DNA of 14,536 nt from Lachnospiraceae bacterium (GTDB taxonomy: Bacteria; Bacillota; Clostridia; Lachnospirales; Lachnospiraceae), in the NCBI GenBank assembly GCA_900766815.1, contig CAAFWV010000009.1, forward strand, positions 1 to 14,536, given 5' to 3'. This document shows, in pieces, positions 7,018 through 12,997 of the stretch. Made by a program: the position numbers and the translations under genes. Position 1 is the stretch's first letter. The number at the start of each line of letters is the position of its first letter. A model generated the notes under the pieces. It made no database searches and had not been told where the DNA came from. It saw only the letters and a list, made by a program, of their open reading frames with translations.

Positions 7018-7671
7018 ATGATCAGGGCCGTAATATTTGACATGGATGGAACGATACTGAATACCTTAGAAGACCTGACTGACAGCATAAATGCCGCTCT
7101 GAATAAATTCGGGATGCCTCTTAGAGGTATCGACGAGGTAAGATCCTTTGTCGGGAACGGAATTCATAAGACAATCGAGAGAGCCGTGCCCGAAGGAACC
7201 GAAGAAAAAGTAATTGAAGAGGTGTATGACTTCTTTAATCCTTATTACAGGAAGCATTGCGAGATTAAGACCCGACCCTACGACGGGATAGTTGACCTTC
7301 TGCATGAGCTTAGAGCTCAGGGATACAAGACTGCGGTTATCTCCAATAAGGAGAACGGTGCGGTAATAAAACTTGTGGATACGGTCTTTACGGACTGCTT
7401 TGATTACTGCCTGGGTGATACACCGGGAATAAAGCTTAAACCTGAGAGAGATATGGTTGACATAACACTTGACAATCTTGGTGTAAGCGTTAACGAAGCT
7501 GTCTATGTAGGAGACTCCGATGTGGATATTCTGACTGCACGAAACAGCGATATGAAGTGCATCTCGGTTACCTGGGGCTTCAGAAGCAGAGACTTCCTTA
7601 TTGAGAGCGGCGCAGATATTCTGGCTGACAAGCCGGCAGATATCCCTGAATTGATTAAGAGCTCAATATAA
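7018..7671 (+). CDS. HAD-superfamily hydrolase, phosphoglycolate phosphatase-like (Gph/PgpB-type)
   Basis: A 217-residue haloacid-dehalogenase phosphatase. Motif I is FDMDGTILNT with nucleophile Asp8 and acid/base Asp10. Motif II is VISNK (Ser109), motif III the lysine in KLKP (Lys141), and motif IV VGDSDVD (Asp166 and Asp170). The four-helix cap (about 15-85) between motifs I and II, with FVGNGI, is typical of the phosphoglycolate phosphatase group. That enzyme clears 2-phosphoglycolate, for example from DNA repair, but related family members act on other phosphates such as pyrophosphate, so substrate is not certain. It is translationally coupled to the DUF896 gene. Confidence 0.88.
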   Translation: MIRAVIFDMDGTILNTLEDLTDSINAALNKFGMPLRGIDEVRSFVGNGIHKTIERAVPEGTEEKVIEEVYDFFNPYYRKHCEIKTRPYDGIVDLLHELRAQGYKTAVISNKENGAVIKLVDTVFTDCFDYCLGDTPGIKLKPERDMVDITLDNLGVSVNEAVYVGDSDVDILTARNSDMKCISVTWGFRSRDFLIESGADILADKPADIPELIKSSI

Positions 7672-7691
7672 GAACCAATATTTGGACCAAC

Positions 7692-7728
7692 AAAAAGGTG
7701 GAACAGGATTTCCTGTCCCACCTTTTTT
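7692..7728. terminator. Bidirectional terminator between the HAD gene and hsp20
   Basis: AAAAGGTGG-A-ACAGG pairs with CCTGT-C-CCACCTTTT around the loop ATTT, with one mismatch. There is a T run on the plus strand and, read from the other side, a T run on the minus strand. It lies between convergent genes and can stop transcription of both. Confidence 0.92.
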
Positions 7729-7756
7729 GGGATATATTAATGGATAACGTGGATTA

Positions 7757-8212
7757 TTATCCCTCGATGGCAATGTATTTCTCCTGACTGATTTCAGGTT
7801 CAGGCTGCTTCTTGGGAACGCTGATCTTAAGAACACCATTCTCAAAGCGGGCCTTGATGTCTTCCTCTGTAATATCTTCGCCAACGTAGAAGCTTCTGCT
7901 GCAAGAGCCGAAGAAACGCTCGCGACGAATATACTTACTGTTCTCTTCTCCGGAATTCTCATCATCCTCGTTATTCTCAGATGATGTAGATGCATTAATT
8001 ACCAGATATCCGTCTGTAAGCTTAGCATTTACATCCTCCTTCTTATATCCCGGAAGATCGATATCCAGCTCATAGGATGAATCGGTTTCCTTAACATCTG
8101 TCTTCATCAGGTTCATTGCAACATTTGATGAATGATTTGCCTTAGATGGTTTTCTGAAATCATCAAAGAATGTGTCAAAAAGTGAATCTCCAAAAATGCT
8201 TGGTACTAACAT
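7757..8212 (-). CDS. hsp20: Small heat-shock protein, Hsp20/alpha-crystallin family
   Basis: ATP-independent holdase chaperone that binds unfolding proteins under heat or other stress and forms oligomers. It has 151 residues. The N-terminal arm (MLVPSIFGDSLFDTFFDDF) is followed by the alpha-crystallin domain from about 36 to 134, with MKTDVKETDSSYELDIDLPGYKKEDV, a long acidic loop (about 76-93), RRERFFGSCSRSF and the conserved GVLKI (126-130). The C-terminal tail is short. A cysteine (Cys104) sits in the GSxxRSF strand, where this family more often has phenylalanine. The start is at 8212: AAAGGAGGCG lies seven bases upstream, whereas the longer in-frame ATG at 8242 would put the ribosome binding site inside the coding region. 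Expression is controlled by a CIRCE operator at 8325-8351. Confidence 0.95.
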   Translation of the reverse strand: MLVPSIFGDSLFDTFFDDFRKPSKANHSSNVAMNLMKTDVKETDSSYELDIDLPGYKKEDVNAKLTDGYLVINASTSSENNEDDENSGEENSKYIRRERFFGSCSRSFYVGEDITEEDIKARFENGVLKISVPKKQPEPEISQEKYIAIEG

Positions 8213-8233
8213 AATAACGCCTCCTTTATGCTG

Positions 8234-8261
8234 CGAATTCATTCGCTAATCAATAATTAGT
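8234..8261 (-). promoter_or_regulatory. Two adjacent small hairpins in the hsp20 leader
   Basis: In the roughly 90-base leader, GCGAAT-N2-ATTCGC (8234-8247) adjoins CTAAT-N5-ATTAG (8247-8261), just before the ribosome binding site at about 8220-8227. They do not cover the Shine-Dalgarno sequence. A role in mRNA stability or heat-dependent translation is only a possibility. Confidence 0.3.
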
Positions 8262-8309
8262 AAGTTCTGTTTCAAGGGGTTATCTCTTTGATTTCCTCTT
8301 GATGATTAC

Positions 8310-8338
8310 GTTATACACCCATCATTAGCACTCGTCAA
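8310..8338 (-). promoter_or_regulatory. Sigma-A promoter of hsp20
   Basis: On the minus strand TTGACG (8333-8338), exactly 17 bases, then TATAAC (8310-8315). The predicted start is near 8303. The -35 box lies in the spacer and first arm of the CIRCE element, so HrcA binding would exclude RNA polymerase. Confidence 0.85.
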
Positions 8339-8351
8339 GCCCGAGTGCTAA
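8325..8351. promoter_or_regulatory. CIRCE operator (HrcA-binding site)
   Basis: A perfect TTAGCACTC-N9-GAGTGCTAA inverted repeat (arms 8325-8333 and 8343-8351), the canonical target of the heat-shock repressor HrcA. It overlaps the -35 region of hsp20. HrcA is not encoded in the window. The element lies about 60-85 bases upstream of the divergent pseudouridine synthase promoter and is unlikely to control it strongly. Confidence 0.97.
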
Positions 8352-8409
8352 CAACTTTTTCTAAAGTTTATAAACAAATTATTAATTGCTTATTATTCAT
8401 TTTGTTTGG

Positions 8410-8418
8410 TGGTATTAT
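8410..8418 (+). promoter_or_regulatory. Possible extended -10 promoter of the pseudouridine synthase gene
   Basis: TGG followed by TATTAT (8413-8418) is an extended -10 element. The -35 position (8390-8395, TTATTA) is weak. The leader would be about 48 bases. Confidence 0.42.
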
Positions 8419-8472
8419 ATTGTACATACCTTTTGAAAGAATTGGATGCATATTGGAGAAGGATGCCCCATT

Positions 8473-9138
8473 ATGGATATCTTATATGAAGATAAGTATA
8501 TAATTGCAGTTAATAAGCCCGCAGGTCTGGCAACCCAGACTAAGAGACTGGGGGAGAAGGACCTCTACAGTGAGGTTAAGAATTATCTGAAGGGCGGTTA
8601 TGTCGGAATCATCAACCGTCTCGACCAGCCGGTATCGGGTGTTGTTCTCATGGCGAAGAGTAAGCAGGCAGCAGCTAAGCTCGAATCCCAGATTGCAGAC
8701 AAAAGCATCAAGAAGCATTACCGGGCAGAGGTTTATGACGGAAGCGGAATTCTTAAGACCGGTGATGAGAAAACACTCAATGACTATATAATAACCAATC
8801 CCAAGGAAAACCTTAGTTGCTGCGTGGAAGCAGACTCACAGAAAAGCATGTCCGCTTCGGGTGCAAAAAAGGCATCTCTTGAATATAGGGTGATTCATAA
8901 GGACGATGACAATTCTGTTGCAATCCTTGATATTCTGCTTCACACGGGACGTCACCATCAGATAAGATGCCAGTTAGAACATGCAGGCCTCCCAATTCTG
9001 GGCGACAGAAGGTATGGCTGTACGGAAAGCATAAGTAAGGCCACAGACCTTGGAATTAAGAACCTGAAGCTTATCGCCTACAGCTATGAATTTATTCATC
9101 CAATCACGGGTAAGGCCATGAATATAAATATTGGATGA
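8473..9138 (+). CDS. RluA-family RNA pseudouridine synthase
   Basis: Isomerises uridine to pseudouridine in rRNA or tRNA. The protein is 221 residues, close to E. coli RluA, and has the catalytic domain without an N-terminal S4 domain. Motif I (about 5-18) reads YEDKYIIAVNKPAG. The catalytic Asp51 is in IINRLDQPVSGVVLMAK, where families usually have HRLDxxTSG, so the residue before Arg is Asn instead of His. Further on are KHYRAEV, SLEYRV, LLHTGRHHQIRCQLEHAGLPILGDRRYG and the C-terminal strand. I chose the ATG at 8473, which has AGAAGGA eight bases upstream; an in-frame ATG at 8446 is possible but lacks a good site. The target uridine cannot be predicted from sequence. Confidence 0.93.
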   Translation: MDILYEDKYIIAVNKPAGLATQTKRLGEKDLYSEVKNYLKGGYVGIINRLDQPVSGVVLMAKSKQAAAKLESQIADKSIKKHYRAEVYDGSGILKTGDEKTLNDYIITNPKENLSCCVEADSQKSMSASGAKKASLEYRVIHKDDDNSVAILDILLHTGRHHQIRCQLEHAGLPILGDRRYGCTESISKATDLGIKNLKLIAYSYEFIHPITGKAMNINIG

Positions 9139-9153
9139 AATAAGAAGAATAAT

Positions 9154-9232
9154 CCGACATTATGTCGGGCAGAACATAATGTGATAATTCATCAAATTAA
9201 TGTATGTATTGAATCAGACGTACTAATGTACG
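9154..9232 (+). repeat. Competing hairpins in the gap before cls
   Basis: The 100-base gap between the pseudouridine synthase and cls holds three hairpins. CCGACA-TTA-TGTCGG occupies 9154-9168. ACATTATG (9157-9164) can instead pair with CATAATGT (9175-9182), so the first two are mutually exclusive. CGTAC-TAAT-GTACG (9219-9232) ends six bases before the cls start codon. There is no T run, so these are not simple terminators. The layout could be a leader switch, an operator, or chance. Confidence 0.45.
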
Positions 9233-9238
9233 GAATAT

Positions 9239-10858
9239 ATGAGGAAGGTTATGCACCACATTTACAGAAATCACAAAAACAAAGGGGAACAGACCTCAAC
9301 AGCTATTAAGCGAACAACGCTATACTATGTAAAAAGAGTAATATTCAACAGCTTCCTGCTGACGGCGCTCTGCCTGGTTCTGCAGGTTCTGGTGATACTC
9401 TTCATGAGTATTGTGCTAAACCAGTATTCCAAGCTTTTCCTTGAAGCTTCAACGCTTATCGGAACCATTTTTATACTTCTTATAGTTACAGGCGACGACA
9501 CCCAGGAAAGTAAGCTTGCCTCAGCCTTAATAACTGCGCTTTTCCCGCTTGCAGGCATACTCATATATATGGAGTACAATTACGATTACAGTGCTGAGCA
9601 GTCCAAGAAGGCCGTAAACGGTATGATTGCAAAAACCGCGAAGTACTTAGTTTCTGACGAGGAAATTGATAAAAGGATGCAGAGCGAGCACTCAGATATT
9701 GTGAGGCTGTCAAGATATATGGAGCAGAAGGGAAGCTGTGCGCTCTATTGTCATTCGCACATGGAGTACTACAGTCTGGGGGATTATGTATTTGAGCCGC
9801 TGCTTGAGGACCTAAAGGCAGCAAAGGAATTCATCTTCCTTGAGTTCTTCCTTATTGAGGAGGGAAAGTTCTGGGACAGTGTGCTTGAGGTGCTTAAAGA
9901 GAAGGCCGCAGAGGGTGTCGAGGTCAGACTGATATATGATGATCTTGGCTGTGTACCGCTGCTTCCAAGGAATTACTATAAGAAACTGGAGAAGGCGGGA
10001 ATCAAGGTACATATCTTCTCAAGATTAACACCTGTATTTACCATGCAGTACAACAACCGCGACCACAGAAAAATCGTGGTTATTGACGGAAGGGTTGCAT
10101 ATACCGGTGGCTTCAATCTATGTGATGAGTACATCAATCAGTGTGAGAAGTTCGGTCATTGGAAGGATAATGGTGTAAGGGTTACAGGTAATGCGGTTCG
10201 TCAGTTCACACTTATGTTCCTGCAGATGTGGAACGCTGCACGCTTCAACATGGGCGTGGAGAATGAGTACTTCGACCGCTTCATGAAGCAGTATCCTGTG
10301 GAAAGTGACGGAATGATTATTCCCTACGGCGACGGACCCCATAGGAAGGAGCCATTAGCCAAATATGTATATAAGGATATACTTAACGCCGCAACCAATT
10401 ATGTGTGGATATCAAGTCCCTACCTTATTCTGGATGATTCAATGGAAACTGCAATAAAGCATGCAGCTCAAAGCGGCGTAGATGTGCGCATCCTGCTTCC
10501 GCATATTCCGGATAAGGTTATTCCGTATATGATTGCAAGAAGTCATTATCCTGCCTTGCTCAAGGCAGGAGTAAAGGTATATGAATATGAACCCGGCTTT
10601 GTTCACGCCAAGACCTGGATATCCGATGACAGAATTGCAACCGTAGGCTCTGTCAACCTGGATTATAGAAGCCTCTTCCTTCATTACGAAATCGGCTGCC
10701 TCTTCTACAAGTGTGAGGGCATAAGCGATATCAAGAAGGACTTTGAGAAAACATTCGCTACAAGCACCATTCGTGTAGATATGCAATATTACAAGAAACT
10801 GCCCGTGCTCTATCGGGCAGCGGGCAGAATACTTCGCGTGTTCGGACCTATGATGTAA
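9239..10858 (+). CDS. cls: Cardiolipin synthase (phospholipase D superfamily)
   Basis: Membrane enzyme that joins two phosphatidylglycerols, or uses a related donor, to make cardiolipin. From the ATG at 9239 it has 539 residues. Hydrophobic segments lie at about 35-58, 67-85 and 93-111. Two phospholipase D catalytic motifs follow: HRKIVVID (His276, Lys278, Asp283), followed by GRVAYTGGFN, and HAKTWISD (His456, Lys458, Asp463), followed by RIATVGSVNLDYRS. Both HKD motifs are intact, as needed for activity. The N-terminal basic stretch before the first membrane segment is somewhat long for the family. The start is uncertain: the ATG at 9239 has no good ribosome binding site, while GGAAGG lies only two bases before the ATG at 9251, too close to be ideal. 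No clear terminator follows. Confidence 0.94.
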   Translation: MRKVMHHIYRNHKNKGEQTSTAIKRTTLYYVKRVIFNSFLLTALCLVLQVLVILFMSIVLNQYSKLFLEASTLIGTIFILLIVTGDDTQESKLASALITALFPLAGILIYMEYNYDYSAEQSKKAVNGMIAKTAKYLVSDEEIDKRMQSEHSDIVRLSRYMEQKGSCALYCHSHMEYYSLGDYVFEPLLEDLKAAKEFIFLEFFLIEEGKFWDSVLEVLKEKAAEGVEVRLIYDDLGCVPLLPRNYYKKLEKAGIKVHIFSRLTPVFTMQYNNRDHRKIVVIDGRVAYTGGFNLCDEYINQCEKFGHWKDNGVRVTGNAVRQFTLMFLQMWNAARFNMGVENEYFDRFMKQYPVESDGMIIPYGDGPHRKEPLAKYVYKDILNAATNYVWISSPYLILDDSMETAIKHAAQSGVDVRILLPHIPDKVIPYMIARSHYPALLKAGVKVYEYEPGFVHAKTWISDDRIATVGSVNLDYRSLFLHYEIGCLFYKCEGISDIKKDFEKTFATSTIRVDMQYYKKLPVLYRAAGRILRVFGPMM

Positions 10859-10880
10859 GCGACATCAAATAATTGTAAGC

Positions 10881-11060
10881 TGGGTACTAAGACAACGCCG
10901 GTACTTAGTGGGCGTCCTTTGCCCACTTATGGAGCAGACGCGTTTGAATCCGAACGAGTTCGGATGGGCGTCTGCGTAGGCAATCCCTACTGCGTAGGCA
11001 TTACAATATGTATCCGCTGCGTTGGCGCAGTAGCGAGAGCGTGCCCAGCGGCAATTTTTG
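10881..11060. repeat. GC-rich, multiply self-complementary intergenic block, function unknown
   Basis: This non-coding stretch between convergent cls and queT is visibly richer in GC than its surroundings and is packed with dyads. GGTACTAAG (10883-10891) recurs as GGTACTTAG (10900-10908). AGTGGGC-N7-GCCCACT spans 10907-10927. A 42-base hairpin (10934-10975) has 8-bp outer arms GCAGACGC/GCGTCTGC and 8-bp inner arms ATCCGAAC/GTTCGGAT. The 11-mer CTGCGTAGGCA is repeated at 10972-10982 and 10990-11000, with CCTAC (10986-10990) able to pair with either copy. CTGCG-N4-CGCAG (11017-11030) nests within CCGCTG (11014-11019)/CAGCGG (11046-11051). The last hairpin is followed by ATTTTT and may weakly terminate cls. 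It resembles a dispersed palindromic repeat or a structured RNA; I do not recognise a named family. Confidence 0.6.
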
Positions 11061-11079
11061 ATGGCGCGTAGAATATGAA

Positions 11080-11565
11080 TCACTTGAACAAGACGCTATC
11101 ATACTTCTTGAGTGCGTTGAGAAGAAGCATTCCAAGCACGCCGCAGGAGATGAGCTCGCCGAGAGTTACTGTTACAAAGGAGAACCACAGGGGTTCGATT
11201 CCGTAGGCGTACAGTAATACAAAGGGAACAATGATAGCATTGCTTACAATGGCTGGCAGAGGTGCCAGCCATTTGCTTTTGTTTCTAAGCATGTAGGTAG
11301 AGACTGCACCGATTAGTGTTGCAAGCGAACCGAAGATAATATCCGGGAGCGCGCAGCCGGTCAGAATATTGCTGAGCAGACAGCCAACGAAGAGTCCGGG
11401 AACTGCAGCCGGTGTAAAATATGGAAGTATTGTAAGACTTTCCGAGAATCTGACCTGAACGGCATAGTTAGCCAGGCCAAGAGCGTTGGCAAGCAAGGTC
11501 AACGCAAGATAGAGAGCGGCAATAATGCCACCCTGACAGATTAGTTTGATCCTTTGATCTTTCAT
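11080..11565 (-). CDS. queT: QueT-family transporter, queuosine-precursor ECF substrate-binding (S) component
   Basis: A 161-residue, very hydrophobic protein with about five to six membrane helices. It carries the QueT signature VQVRFSESLTILPYF (36-50) followed by TPAAVPGLFVGCLLSNI (51-67). In this family the protein is the substrate-binding component of an energy-coupling-factor importer for queuosine precursors such as preQ1; the shared ATPase and T components are encoded elsewhere. The assignment is strongly supported by a preQ1-I riboswitch directly upstream, which covers the ribosome binding site AAAGGAG. The start codon is 11563-11565. It is transcribed from its own promoter, away from cls and towards the structured block. 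Confidence 0.92.
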   Translation of the reverse strand: MKDQRIKLICQGGIIAALYLALTLLANALGLANYAVQVRFSESLTILPYFTPAAVPGLFVGCLLSNILTGCALPDIIFGSLATLIGAVSTYMLRNKSKWLAPLPAIVSNAIIVPFVLLYAYGIEPLWFSFVTVTLGELISCGVLGMLLLNALKKYDSVLFK

Positions 11566-11574
11566 GTTAAATTA

Positions 11575-11616
11575 CTCCTTTAGTTTTGTTTAAAGTCAGG
11601 AAGGTCTCGAACTGAC
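11575..11616 (-). promoter_or_regulatory. preQ1-I riboswitch, translational type
   Basis: On the minus strand stem P1 is GTCAG (11612-11616) with CTGAC (11595-11599). The loop begins TTCGAG and ends in a cytosine directly before the 3' arm, the position that pairs with preQ1 in the known class. The tail is A-rich (AAACAAAACTAAAGG), as in the Thermoanaerobacter tengcongensis and Bacillus subtilis preQ1-I aptamers. Loop AG can pair with tail CU to form the pseudoknot, and the tail runs into the Shine-Dalgarno AAAGGAG (11575-11581). Ligand binding would therefore sequester the ribosome site and shut off queT. The aptamer starts within a base or so of the predicted transcription start. It fits type I closely and I recognised it by eye. 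Confidence 0.88.
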
Positions 11617-11623
11617 GGTGAAT

Positions 11624-11652
11624 AATTTAACATATCAATGGAGTAATTGCAA
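11624..11652 (-). promoter_or_regulatory. Promoter of queT with extended -10
   Basis: On the minus strand TTGCAA (11647-11652), a 17-base spacer, then TAAATT (11624-11629) preceded by TGT. The predicted start near 11617 coincides with the first base of the riboswitch stem. Confidence 0.72.
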
Positions 11653-11676
11653 GAATGAATCGGTATTTCCGGAAAT

Positions 11677-11720
11677 GAATACATCGGAAAACAAGGAAAA
11701 CAAGCAATCCCGATGTATTC
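11677..11720. repeat. Perfect 11-bp inverted repeat with an A-rich 22-base spacer
   Basis: GAATACATCGG (11677-11687) and CCGATGTATTC (11710-11720) are exact complements, separated by 22 bases containing AAAACAAG twice (11688-11695 and 11697-11704). A 12-bp palindrome ATTTCCGGAAAT (11665-11676) abuts the left arm. The repeat lies 22 bases after the stop of the LacI gene and about 25 bases before the queT -35. As a terminator of the LacI gene it lacks a clear T run after the stem, though the loop is T-rich on that strand. Confidence 0.5.
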
Positions 11721-11741
11721 TGCCCAAAAGTTACCCCATGC

Positions 11742-12758
11742 CTACAGGGTCTCGCTTATCTTAATATTGAGCTCGGCATAGAAGTATTTCTTGAATTTGA
11801 GTATCTCGGGGTCGTTGAGGTAGTTGTACATAAGCTCTAAGGACTTGGCGCCCTGCCACCTGGGCTGCTGGCAGATGGTTGCGGTAATCAGCCCCTCCTT
11901 CAGCATATCAACAGTGGTCGGAACGTCATCATGTGTAATAACGAGGATGTCCGAACGGTCAAGCTCCTTGATTGCCTTGCAGCCGCCGTATACTCCGGCA
12001 GCGGTAAAATAGAGAGCATTGATTTCCGGATGCTCCCTAAGCATTGAGGATACAATCTCGAAGCTCTTAAGGTCGTCATCAAAGTTCTCGTTAACAGTGA
12101 TTATATTGAAACGGTTTATTCCGTTAAGTCTGCTGGTGAAGCCAAGATAGCGCTGGGAATGACACAGGATATTGGAATCACCGAGAATAATCCCCACATT
12201 CATGCTGCCTGTAGACATCATATCCATAAGGGCTGCGGAGGCGCGCCCCGATTTGTAATAATCACTTCCGACATAGGCTAAGCTGTTTACCTTCTCTGCA
12301 TCGGAATTGACTGTGATAACCGGAATGCCGTCGGCAATCAGCTTATTCAGCAGACTAATCACGCTCTCATCATTGTAGGGCGTGATAATAATGCCGTTTA
12401 CACCGCTCTCCACGCAGGCATTGATTGCATCAATCTGTGCCTCATGATTGTAGGGCACACGCTTAATCAGAATCTCAAGTCCATAGAAGGTGAGCTCCTC
12501 GGCCTTCTCTTCAAAGCCCCTTATCACATCATCAAAGTACGGATTCTTCCTGCTGAAGACAATAATACCGATTAGAAATTTGTTCTTCTGGGCCGCCAGA
12601 GCCTTACCGGCCTTGTTGGGCTTATAGTCAAGAAGTCTTGCAATCTCAAGAACCCTTCTTGCGGTCTCTTCGTTAACACCGCTTCTATTATTAAGTACAC
12701 GGTCCACGGTACCTCGCGATACCCCGGCCTTCTCTGCAATCTGTTTAATTGTAGCCAT
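11742..12758 (-). CDS. LacI-family transcriptional regulator, likely repressor of xylB
   Basis: A 338-residue sugar-responsive regulator. The helix-turn-helix is at about 4-23 (IKQIAEKAGVSRGTVDRVLNN), the hinge helix at about 48-58 (NKAGKALAAQK), and the periplasmic-binding-protein-like ligand domain from 61 to the end. That domain shows IGIIVFSRKNPYFDDVIRGFEE, GIIITPYND, GIPVITVNSDAE, YVGSDYYKSGRA and the late ITHDDVP. The recognition helix reads GTVDRVL where many LacI members have TVSRVL. The ligand domain resembles the type that binds monosaccharides, consistent with a xylose- or xylulose-related inducer, but the effector is inference. I chose the ATG at 12758 with GGGGAG seven bases upstream; a GTG two codons earlier is less likely. 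It is divergent from xylB, with operator-like sites at both ends of the shared region. Confidence 0.92.
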   Translation of the reverse strand: MATIKQIAEKAGVSRGTVDRVLNNRSGVNEETARRVLEIARLLDYKPNKAGKALAAQKNKFLIGIIVFSRKNPYFDDVIRGFEEKAEELTFYGLEILIKRVPYNHEAQIDAINACVESGVNGIIITPYNDESVISLLNKLIADGIPVITVNSDAEKVNSLAYVGSDYYKSGRASAALMDMMSTGSMNVGIILGDSNILCHSQRYLGFTSRLNGINRFNIITVNENFDDDLKSFEIVSSMLREHPEINALYFTAAGVYGGCKAIKELDRSDILVITHDDVPTTVDMLKEGLITATICQQPRWQGAKSLELMYNYLNDPEILKFKKYFYAELNIKISETL

Positions 12759-12821
12759 ATCCACACTCCCCTTGATGGACTTCTCTTAATATAAATATAC
12801 TCTAGCATAATCGTGCATTAC

Positions 12822-12833
12822 CGTGCACGTGCA
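12822..12833. promoter_or_regulatory. LacI-type operator O1
   Basis: CGTGCACGTGCA contains the perfect 10-bp palindrome TGCACGTGCA (12824-12833), the CG-centred form typical of LacI-family sites. An extra half-site CGTGCA lies at 12812-12817. It falls where the minus-strand promoter of the regulator gene would be, overlapping a possible -35 (TTGCAC, 12829-12834; spacing to TATGCT is a poor 19 bases), so autoregulation is plausible. A near-copy lies 122 bp away. Confidence 0.78.
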
Positions 12834-12901
12834 AAGCGCACAAATATATGCCCGGAAAAATGTGAAAAATTGCTAAAATTCAGATTATTTACGATTTGTT
12901 G

Positions 12902-12930
12902 TTGAAAGAAGTGTACAAAAAGGATATTAT
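12902..12930 (+). promoter_or_regulatory. Promoter of xylB
   Basis: TTGAAA (12902-12907), exactly 17 bases, then TATTAT (12925-12930), giving a start near 12937 and a leader of about 60 bases that includes operator O2. Confidence 0.78.
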
Positions 12931-12943
12931 AGAAGTACAAATG

Positions 12944-12955
12944 CGTGCGCGTGCA
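12944..12955. promoter_or_regulatory. LacI-type operator O2
   Basis: CGTGCGCGTGCA differs from O1 at one base and lies about 8-19 bases downstream of the predicted xylB start. A repressor bound here would block initiation or early elongation, and O1 at 122 bp could support DNA looping. Binding by the adjacent LacI protein is inferred from position. Confidence 0.75.
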
Positions 12956-12997
12956 CGAGAAATCCGAAAATGTGTGGGATTTGTCAAGGAGGTTAAC

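Noticed and set aside
10865..11083. A 72-residue minus-strand reading frame whose GTG start overlaps the queT stop codon (GTGA).
   Set aside because: It is built entirely from the hairpin and repeat block, has no ribosome binding site of quality and no recognisable domain. The overlap looks fortuitous, although conservation across relatives would change this view.
12896..12997. An N-terminal extension of xylulokinase by 34 residues.
   Set aside because: It would translate the -10 region and operator O2. The family start MLYVGIDLGTS has AAGGAGG directly upstream.
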